A stretch of DNA of 64,000 nucleotides from Holophagales bacterium (GTDB lineage Bacteria; Acidobacteriota; Thermoanaerobaculia; Multivoradales; Multivoraceae). The position numbers and the translations under genes are program-made. Below the pieces are notes generated by a model. The model saw nothing but the letters and a program-made list of their open reading frames with translations, did not search any database and was not told the DNA's origin. The stretch covers positions 1 through 64,000 of the forward strand of contig VXZQ01000007.1 in assembly GCA_009845425.1 (NCBI GenBank). Reading direction: 5' to 3'. Positions 1-7,300 of this stretch are shown in pieces (position 1 is the stretch's first letter; each line of letters begins with the position of its first letter).

Positions 1-54
1 CGGCTCGGCTCGGCTCGGCTCGGCTCGGCTCGGCTCGGCTCGGCTCGGCTCGGC
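1..54. repeat. Pentanucleotide tandem repeat (CGGCT)n at window edge
   Basis: The window opens with about ten uninterrupted copies of CGGCT, ending where the sequence changes to CGGCCGGAATTG. The array may continue left of the window. Runs like this at a contig boundary are either a true microsatellite or an assembly artefact. From its end to about position 295 I see no convincing gene or RNA; a possible short plus-strand frame at 128-418 has no recognisable protein character. Confidence 0.8.
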
Positions 55-295
55 CGGAATTGTTGGCCGGCCACCCTAGCCGAGAAGAGGTGGCCTACAG
101 GGGCTCTGTCTGGCACGGCTGAACACAATGCCAGAACTGGTATTAGATTGGCGTGTTTGTTTCCTGCTTTATGATGTCGTTTCAGTTAAGATCGCGTTAT
201 CCGCTCTCCCCGGCAGGCCGCGGGCCGGCGCTACCGCCGCTGCGCGCCGACGACGGTCGCTGGCGCGAAAGGGCCTGACCAGGATCGCTGATTCT

Positions 296-602
296 TCAGA
301 GAGAACCTTGAAGGATCTGCCCCTGCCTCGGGCCGGGGAAGAGAACCCATACCGCGAAGGCGCGCAGGTCCTTGGCGTCCAAATCGGCCATTCGGAAGAT
401 CGCCAACTGAACGAGTAGCACGTGAACCACGGGATCCGCCTCGTGAACGACGTGGTTCGGGTCGTAGTCCGCCAGCACCCGTTCTTCCTGCAGCTCCACG
501 AAACGCTGGGCGAAGTCCTGTATCTCGCCGGGAAACTCCTTCGGGAGTGCCTTGCACGTGTTCCGCCAAGGTCAGCAGCTCTTCATGCAGAGGCTTCGGC
601 AT
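296..602 (-). pseudogene. HEPN-like small protein remnant, frameshifted
   Basis: An ATG at 602 opens a frame (MPKPLHEELLTLAEHV) that loses sense after about 16 codons. Moving by one base near 551-556 restores a plausible protein: KALPKEFPGEIQDFAQRF, then VLADYDPNHVVHEADP and DLDAKDLRAFAVWVLF. The pattern LADYDP followed by a helical stretch and D-RAFA resembles the C-terminal half of small HEPN-like proteins encoded next to a companion of about 100 residues. The usual N-terminal helices are largely missing. The frame starts inside the last codons of the upstream small gene (20-nt overlap), the normal arrangement for such pairs. I infer a decayed or mis-sequenced gene; the HEPN assignment rests on pattern memory only. 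Confidence 0.4.
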
Positions 603-918
603 GCCATTCCGCCCTCTTCAGGTAGGACGGCAGGAGGAGCATGCCCAGCTCGGCCCCCTGCTCGGCCATCTTCTGCTCGATCGAGGCCCTCAGCCCGATC
701 GTCCCCTTCGCGAGCTTCCTCAAGCGGGGCTTCGACGTGTCGCCGTGGACGAGGATCTGCACTCGCAGGTACGGTTCATCGTCGACATTCCTCATCTCCA
801 GTACGCGGACCGGGCCGAACTTGAACTCGCTGCCCAACCTGGACTCCAACTCTTCCTCCACGAGCTTCCTTACTCGCTCGACGTCTACCGTCGCCTGAGC
901 GACGGTCATGCCGCCCAT
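583..918 (-). CDS. Small conserved hypothetical protein, partner of HEPN-like gene
   Basis: This 111-residue protein starts at ATG 918 (a second ATG lies at 909). It contains VERVRKLVEEELESRLG, then a beta-rich centre with DDEPYLRVQILVHGD, then a C-terminal segment LLLPSYLKRAEW. The centre and the ending (hydrophobic, -K-EW) resemble small proteins encoded just upstream of HEPN-like genes, a two-gene layout often thought to be toxin-antitoxin related. It has no signal peptide or membrane segment. Its 3' end overlaps the next frame by 20 nt. Function is unknown; if the downstream partner is truly broken, this gene may be a leftover antitoxin-like component. Confidence 0.5.
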   Translation of the reverse strand: MGGMTVAQATVDVERVRKLVEEELESRLGSEFKFGPVRVLEMRNVDDEPYLRVQILVHGDTSKPRLRKLAKGTIGLRASIEQKMAEQGAELGMLLLPSYLKRAEWHAEASA

Positions 919-1053
919 CGCTTTCTGCGTCCGTTCATGGGAAAGGGACCTCCGGTTCGTCGATTGATCACCAGTCCAACAAGCTCACGGGCATCCGCTC
1001 GCCGAGAGGCAGGCGGGGGATCTCAGCCTATACCCGCCAGGGCCTGACCGGCA

Positions 1054-1410
1054 CTACTCGCGGCAGGAGAACGCTGCGGTATCGGCCCTGGTCTGCGCCG
1101 TCATGCCCTGGGCGTTGCGATGGACCCACTCCCTGCCCTCGCCGTCGGTGACGACGAGGTTGAAGGCGACGTCGGTGACGGGGCCGACGAACACCCAGCG
1201 GTGGCCGTTGATCGAGCAGCCGTCGAGCACCTTGATCAGCACCTCCGCGTTGCCGCGGTCGAAGAACCACAGCAGCCCCGCCTGGCCCGAGGCCCAGATG
1301 CCGGCCTTCGCGTCGCCGGTCTCGCCGGCCGGCGTCTCGTAGCACAGGCTCACGCGGTGGTCTCCGAAGACGAGCGGGGTCGTCTCGGGCTCGCAGTCGG
1401 TGAGCCGTCT
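1054..1410 (-). pseudogene. Orphan C-terminal VLIKVLDGC domain fragment
   Basis: The frame encodes about 115 residues starting around LTDCEPETTPLVFGDH and ending in TAAFSCRE. It contains GLLWFFDRGNAEVLIKVLDG followed by C-SINGHRWVF. The same arrangement of cysteines and the core N-x-EVLIKVLDGC-x-NGH-WV form the last 120 residues of the giant exoprotein at 4313-10072. Here nothing precedes it: no signal peptide, protease or linker, and no good start codon, since the upstream frame is arginine-rich noise. I infer the surviving 3' end of a once larger secreted protein. The domain appears to be a small beta-fold with two conserved Cys; its function is unknown. Confidence 0.55.
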
Positions 1411-1517
1411 ACTCCTCCCCGGCGCGCCACGAGCCATCGCTCGGGAGCGAGACGCGGGCGGAGTCGAACCCGGCGCTACCGCCGCGCGGCGCTGGCCGCG
1501 AGACAAGGAGCCGAACG

Positions 1518-1907
1518 ATGAACACGACCACCGAGCAGACCCCGGACACGCCCACGCCCGAGGAGATCTGGCGCATCCTCAGGGAGAACGCCGAACAGAT
1601 GAAGGAGCACCGGGCCGAGGCCGACCGGCAGACGACCGAACTCAAGAAGCAGATGGCGGACACCGACCGCCGGCTCAGGAAGGCCGAAGGCCTGTTCACG
1701 ACCCAGTGGGGAAAGCTGCTCGAGAGCCTGGTCGAGGGCGACCTCGTGCCGCTGCTCCGGCAACGGTACGGAGCGGTCGCCTACCTGGACGCCGACGACT
1801 CCGTGATCAAGCACGCCGAGCGCCGGGGACTGTTCGTCATCCGCGCCACCGGCAACAGCGCCAGCATCCTGAATCAGCCCGACTTCAAGCCCCGCGTCTT
1901 CTCCTGA
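1518..1907 (+). pseudogene. DUF3782-like nuclease-family protein with the catalytic core deleted
   Basis: AAGGAG seven bases before ATG 1518 makes this start convincing. The 129-residue product has an N-terminal coiled coil (residues 15-58, rich in K/E/R), then FTTQWGKLLESLVEGDLVPL, typical of the PD-(D/E)XK-like family often labelled DUF3782. It then jumps at RQR-YGAVAYL directly to the family's C-terminal signature ERRGLFVIRATGNSASILN and DFKPRVF. Family members are usually near 200 residues. The missing middle is where the acidic and lysine catalytic residues would be, so the product should be nuclease-dead. The frame is intact, suggesting a clean in-frame deletion. Its 3' end overlaps the convergent esterase by 34 nt. 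Confidence 0.6.
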
Positions 1908-2854
1908 GACGAGGCGTCGAACGCATTCCGCAGCGCCGCGCAGGCCTCGTCGACCGCCTTGCGGCCGCCGTCGAGGATGGGAGAGAGTTGGAAGAAGACG
2001 TGGACCTGGCCCTCGTAGTTCGAGAGCGTGGCCTCGACGCCGGCGGCCTGGAGCTTCCCCGCGTAGTCCCTGCCCTCGTCGCGGAGCGGGTCGAACTCGG
2101 CGGTGATGACGAGAGCCGGCGGCAGGCCGGTGTGGTCCGAGGCCAGCAGCGGCGAGGCGCGGAAGTCGGCGCGGTCGGCCTCAGAGCGGAGATAGTGGCC
2201 GCGGAACCAGATCATGTGGTCCCTGGTCAGGATGTAGCCATCGGCATTCTCGTCGATGGAGGGACGGCTGAAGTCCATGTCGACGGCCGGGTACACGAGG
2301 AGTTGGAAGACCAGGTGCGGACCGCCGTTGTCACGAGTGAGCAGGCTCATCACGGCGGAGAGGTTGCCGCCGGCGCTGTCGCCGCCGACCGCGATCCGGG
2401 CCGCGTCGCCGCCGAGGCTCTCGGCGTTGGCGGCGACCCACTGCAAGGCGCCCCAGGAGTCGTCGACCGCGGCCGGGAACCGTGCCTCGGGCGCCAGCCG
2501 GTAGTCCACGGAAACGACAAGACATCCGGCGCCGGCGCAGAGTTCGCGACAGGCGTAGTCATGGGTGTCGAGGTCGCCAATCACCCAGCCGCCGCCGTGG
2601 TAGTAGACGAGCACCGGTAGCGTGTCGCCGGCATCCCGGGGCCGGTAGATGCGGACCGGAATGTCACCAGCCGGGCCGGGAGCGGCAGAGTCCTCGGTGT
2701 CCACGTCGGGGCCCTGTCCGAGCATCTCGGCGACCGCGAGATAGCCGGCCCGGGCCATCTCCACGGTCTGCTCGGTGATCGGCGGAACCTGGTTCTCGAT
2801 CGCGGCCTGCGCCTGAGCTTCGAGGAAGGCCTGTACCTGGGGGTCGACTGGCAT
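1874..2854 (-). CDS. Alpha/beta hydrolase, hormone-sensitive-lipase-type carboxylesterase
   Basis: This 326-residue enzyme is a member of the HSL (esterase family IV) group. Visible motifs: oxyanion HGGGW (about residue 86), nucleophile elbow GDSAGG (about 159), acid in ITAEFDPLRDEG, and catalytic histidine in GQVHVFF. No signal peptide is evident, so it is probably cytoplasmic. It should hydrolyse short-chain acyl esters; the natural substrate cannot be read from sequence. GGAG lies seven bases before ATG 2854. It is transcribed toward the truncated gene at 1518-1907 and overlaps its end. Confidence 0.9.
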   Translation of the reverse strand: MPVDPQVQAFLEAQAQAAIENQVPPITEQTVEMARAGYLAVAEMLGQGPDVDTEDSAAPGPAGDIPVRIYRPRDAGDTLPVLVYYHGGGWVIGDLDTHDYACRELCAGAGCLVVSVDYRLAPEARFPAAVDDSWGALQWVAANAESLGGDAARIAVGGDSAGGNLSAVMSLLTRDNGGPHLVFQLLVYPAVDMDFSRPSIDENADGYILTRDHMIWFRGHYLRSEADRADFRASPLLASDHTGLPPALVITAEFDPLRDEGRDYAGKLQAAGVEATLSNYEGQVHVFFQLSPILDGGRKAVDEACAALRNAFDASSQEKTRGLKSG

Positions 2855-2896
2855 CTGCGCACTCCGTGGGTCGTGAGCGGGAGCGCGAAGCCTACG

Positions 2897-3517
2897 TCAG
2901 CCCTCCTCGGCCGTCTCGACTGCCTCCTCGGCCGTCTCCGCCGCTTCCTCGGCGTGCTCGACCGCCTGCTCCACCGTCTCGCTGATCAGATCGGCGAAGC
3001 CGTCCCAGTCGGCGTTCTCGAAGCTGGCGGCGATCAGTTCCGCCAGCTCGCCCATCTGCTCGCCGAGTGCGCCGATCGCCTCACCGAAGGTCTCCCAGTC
3101 GGCGCCTTCCATGGCTTCGCCGAGAGAGGTACCGAACCGTTCGCCGAACTCCTCCCAGAACTGTTCGAAGCGATCCCAGTCGACCTCGCCGTCCGGATGC
3201 TCCATGTCCTCGAACTGCTCGGCCCAGGCGTCCCATTCCTCTTCGTCGAATGCGTGCTCGAAGGACGCGGCGAACTGTTCGCCCCATTCCTCCCAGCGCT
3301 TGCCGACCTCTTCCCAGTGCTTGCCGTGGGACTCCCAGTCGGCATCCTCGAAGCTCTTGCCGAAGTTCTCGCCCCACTCCTGCCAGCGCTGGCCGAGTTC
3401 CTCCCAGCGTTCGTCGTTGGCGCGCTCGTCGACCGCCTGCGCGAGGGCGGCGGCCGGCGCCATGGCGATCAGCATGGCGAGCGCGAAATGAGTCCATCTG
3501 CGGTTGCGGTTGGTCAT
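2897..3517 (-). CDS. Secreted acidic Trp/Glu-rich repeat protein
   Basis: A textbook signal peptide (positively charged MTNRNRRW, hydrophobic core, cleavage after ALA) precedes about 180 residues that are extremely acidic and tryptophan-rich. The mature part is built from degenerate helical units of roughly 15-37 residues: RWEELGQRWQEWGENFGKSF, HWEEVGKRWEEWGEQFAASF, FEQFWEEFGERFGTSLGEAM and WETFGEAIGALGEQMGELA. It ends with a short repeat EEAAETAEEAVETAEEG. AAGGAG stands seven bases before the ATG, so translation is probably efficient. I do not recognise a family. The regular W/F spacing suggests an amphipathic helical rod or a cation- or protein-binding periplasmic factor; that is inference. 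Confidence 0.75.
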   Translation of the reverse strand: MTNRNRRWTHFALAMLIAMAPAAALAQAVDERANDERWEELGQRWQEWGENFGKSFEDADWESHGKHWEEVGKRWEEWGEQFAASFEHAFDEEEWDAWAEQFEDMEHPDGEVDWDRFEQFWEEFGERFGTSLGEAMEGADWETFGEAIGALGEQMGELAELIAASFENADWDGFADLISETVEQAVEHAEEAAETAEEAVETAEEG

Positions 3518-3636
3518 GTCGTGGCTCCTTCTTCCGGGAACGGCCGCAGGGGCGTCGCGGCCCGCGTCGTGTCATCTCTCTCTATCGACGTGGGGGAGCC
3601 GCCGAAGTTTCAGGCGCGTCGCCGCGGCGCGCCGGC

Positions 3637-4257
3637 TTAGTGGCGAAAGCGAAGCTCGTGGTCGTGCCCGAGTTCCGCGTGTTCCGCCTCGCTCAGCCCG
3701 CACTCCGGGAGCTTCGACTCGTCGACCTCCGTGATGAAGTACCGCCCGTCACCGGCCGACCCGATGCGATAGACCGCGCCGGGCATCCGCACCGACCCCG
3801 CTACCGTCGGCCCGTTCACGACCAGCGTCGCGCTGCTCAGCGGTTCGCCGGCAATGCGCCCGGAGAGTGAGTACCCGCCGGAGAAGGTCGGTGCCACATG
3901 CTCGATGACGGCTTCGTACCCGATGTCGTCGAACAGGTTCAGGGCGAGAGATGCCGGCCCTTCCGCGAGACTCTCAGCGGCCGCCCGGACCCGCTGCAGG
4001 ACGCCGAAGTTCAGCGTCACCGTGCGGCTGCGGACCGCGATGTTGTCGTTGGCGGTCGGGGTCTCGTCCGCCGCCTCGATCGCCAGCGGCCCTGGCAGCT
4101 CCGGCCCGGCCGGCGCGAACAGGTCGCCGGGCTGGCCCGACGCGGCCGTGGCGCAGACCAGGAGGCAGAAGCATGGCCCCAGGGTTCGGAAGGGCCCCGA
4201 CGGAGACCGCCACCGCGCTCGCGGCGCGTTCCAACGGCTTCGAGGAAAGGTCCGCAT
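3637..4257 (-). CDS. Orphan secreted metalloprotease-propeptide-like protein
   Basis: This 206-residue protein starts at ATG 4257, giving an arginine-rich N terminus and a hydrophobic export segment (LGPCFCLLVCATAASG). The body contains SRTVTLNFGVL, LALNLFDDIGYEAVIEHV, LVVNGPTVAGSVRMPGAVY and YFITEVDESKLPECG. In related secreted metzincins I expect this block, ending in LPEC, to be the N-terminal propeptide just before the catalytic domain. Here it stands alone, 56 bp downstream of, and on the same strand as, the giant protease gene at 4313-10072, whose own N terminus carries leucine-rich repeats instead. It could act in trans as chaperone or inhibitor, or be a relic of a protease that lost its catalytic part. 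Confidence 0.65.
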   Translation of the reverse strand: MRTFPRSRWNAPRARWRSPSGPFRTLGPCFCLLVCATAASGQPGDLFAPAGPELPGPLAIEAADETPTANDNIAVRSRTVTLNFGVLQRVRAAAESLAEGPASLALNLFDDIGYEAVIEHVAPTFSGGYSLSGRIAGEPLSSATLVVNGPTVAGSVRMPGAVYRIGSAGDGRYFITEVDESKLPECGLSEAEHAELGHDHELRFRH

Positions 4258-4312
4258 GGAGGGGTCGTAGCCTAGCAGCGCGCTTGTCCCGGTGCCTCGT
4301 CTGCCGGACTCC

Positions 4313-7300
4313 CTAGCGCCGACACCCCTCCGGGAACGCTGTCGCATCGGTGATGGCTGGTGCCGGCAACCCTGGGTCGTTCCCGTAGTCCTTCGCGACA
4401 CCGGTCACCGTGTCGGTGACCCGGATCGTGTAGCCCAGGTCCGTCGTCGAGGCCGTGTACACCCAGACATGGCCGTTCACCGCGCAGCCGTCCAGCACCT
4501 TGATCAACACCTCCCAGTTGCCAGCGTGGAAGAAGTAGAACATGCCCGAATCGTTCGTGCCGGCGGGGACAACGAGACCGGCGCCGCCCTCACCACCCGT
4601 CCGCCACTCCACGGACACGGAGTAGCGCGAGTCCTGGAGGCACAGGGTCTCCGCATCGGCGACACACGTTCCCTGGGGCTCCGCAGCCTCAACCAGGAAC
4701 ACCCGACTCGCCGTAGAGGTCGTCGCGCCGTCGCTCACCGACAGCGTTACCTCGTAGAAGCCGGGCGAAGACCAGGCGTGTTCCACTCGTCTGGACCGCG
4801 ACGTCTTCCCGTCACCGAACTCCCAGAGCCGGGACAGCACCTTGCCGGTACTCGTGTCGATGAACCGCACCGGCACTCCCGTCCGCGTCCGGCACAACTC
4901 CTCGTCGCATGTTGCGCCAACCACTTCGAAGGTCACCATCGGCGGACCATCGTCGTCGTCGTGAATCGTCCCCAGTACCCGCAGCGCCGAGCCGCCGCCG
5001 GCAAGCGTCGCGTTCACGGGACGCTGAAGAGTCAAGAAGAACGTCTCGGAAGCCGCCTCGTACACCCCGTCGTCCCTGACCGGAACGCGGATCCGCCGGG
5101 CCGTCGAGCCTGAGGGGAACGTCAGCGTGCCCCGCGTCGCCGTGTAGTCCGAGCCCGCTCTCGCTCCGCTGGCGCCGGCGCCGTCGGACGTCGCGTAGTC
5201 GACCGTCGCCAACGAGCTGCTCGCCCTGCTCAGGTGGACGTCGAACACCACTGCCCCCGCGCTCTCCACCGCCTGCGCCGCGGACACCGACATGGTGGGA
5301 AGACGCGGTGGTGATGGTGGAGGGGGTGAATCCTCGTCTTCCTCTTCATCATCTTCGTCATCACCGTCGTCGGGCGGGGGAGAGGGGCCTCCGCCTCCGC
5401 CGGTCGAGTCATTGTCGCGGATCGCGAGCGTCGCCCCGGCGCCGCCGCTCACCCGTGGCGGCATTGGACCGAAGCGGAGTTCCACCGCCTCGCCGTCGTC
5501 GTCCGCGCCGTCGTCGGTCGCCGAGAACACGAACTCCTGGGTCACGACACCCGGGCCGAAGGCGACGCTCGAGGGGATTCCCGAGTAGTCGGCCTCGGTC
5601 GCGCCGCCGTGGTGCGTCCGCTCCAGCGGGACGACCACGGCCCGCTCGGGATCCCGATCGAGCCGCACGGCGACGTTCACCGAGTCGCCTTCCGTCACCT
5701 CGTAGCTCGCCGCGCCGAACGACACCGTGACCTCGGGATCGTCGTCGTCGCGAATCGTCCCCTCCACCTGCAGGGTCGAGCCGCCGCCGGCCAGCACGGC
5801 GTTGACCGGGTTGCGGAGCGTCAGGCGGAATGTCTCCTGCTCCGCCTCGTCCACCGTGTCGGCGAGCAGCGGCACGACGATGTCCCGCGCTGCCGTCGAA
5901 CTCTGCGGGAAGGTCAGCGTTCCCTGGACTGCCGTGTAGTCCGATCCCGCCGCTGCCGGCTGTGCCCCGGCGCCGTCCGAGGTCGCGTAGTCCACCGTGA
6001 CCTCGGAGCTGCTCGCCACGCTCAGGCGTACCGTGAACGTCATCGAGCCTTCGCTCTCGCCCGCCGCGGCGTCCTGCGTCGACAGTGTCGGCGTGTCGTT
6101 CTCGAGAATCGTCACCTCGACCCCGGCGGCGCTCACCGAGCCGTAGTCGGCGCCGCTCACACCGTGGAGGAGCGTCACCCGTGCGTCCGCCACCGCGTCC
6201 GGGTCGTCCGCCGCCGTCACCTCGATCTCCTTGGGCGTGCTCCAGTCGGTCTCCGTGAACGTGAGGGCGGCCGGGTTCACCGAGAGGTCCGTGCCCGCAA
6301 GGTCGTTCAGCACCCGCACTTCGACGTTGCCGGACGGCTGCGAACCTAGGACCACGCTGTAGCGCGCGCTCGACCCCTCCGTGACGGCAAGGGAAGGCGG
6401 CGTGACCGTCACGGACCGCGGCGGCGTCACCGTGACCACGAACTGCTGCGTCGCCGCCATGTTCGTGCCGGCCACGTCGGTGGCCGTCACCGTGATCGTC
6501 GCGCTCCCCGCCGCGACCGGGGTCAGCCGGACCAGGTTCCCCAGGACCTGCGTGCCAGCCACGCCCGGGGCCGAGGACCCCGCCCCGTAGGTCAGTGCGT
6601 CGCCGTCCGGATCGTGGAACCCGGCCGACACGTCCAGGTCCGCGTGTCCGTCCCCGACTCGCAGGGTATGCGTGGCGATCGAGCCGACCGGCTGCGGCGG
6701 ACTGTTGGAGGGACGTATCGTGACCTCGACCAGGGCGCTGCGCGCCGCCTCTCCGCCGTCGATGACCGCGGCCACCTGGTAGTAGTACGTGGTGCCGACG
6801 ACCGCGTTCGTATCGGTGTAGGACCGCCCTGAGAGCCCGTCGGCCAACGTCTCGACGACCTGCCGGGACCCGGTCCCGCTGACCCGGATCGCGCGGTACG
6901 TCACCGGCGGCGGCGAAGTCCAGTGGCTCGTGTCGACCGGAGTCCAGCTCAGCGCCGCCCGTTCGGTCGCGTCCGTCACGGACAGTGTCGGTCCCTCCCG
7001 GAGTTGGTAACCGAACTCACGCCACGTCGCCCCGCCCTGGCCGTCCACGTTGGCCTTGAGCACCGCGTACTGTGAATCGGTGCCGAAGTCCCAGGGCTCG
7101 TCGTCCATGCCGTCGCCGTCGAGGTCGACGTCCCAGTCCGCGTAGATCCCGGTGTAGCCGATCGGCGCCTGGAGTTGCGCCGTCGTCCGCCCCGTGCCGC
7201 CCCGGCTGTTTTGCCGGCCGGAAGCGTCCGTGTCCCAGTAGCTCGCGGGCACCGTGGCCGCGTGCTGTCGACCGACCAGGCCGCCCGACGACGTGGACGC

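Noticed and set aside
128..418. A 96-codon plus-strand frame near the left edge
   Set aside because: No ribosome-binding site, arginine-rich without structure, and it overlaps the more protein-like minus-strand HEPN remnant.
1456..1475. String GGAGTCGAACCCGG resembling the reverse complement of a tRNA T-arm
   Set aside because: No matching acceptor, anticodon or D-arm can be folded on either side, and the flanks are explained by gene ends.
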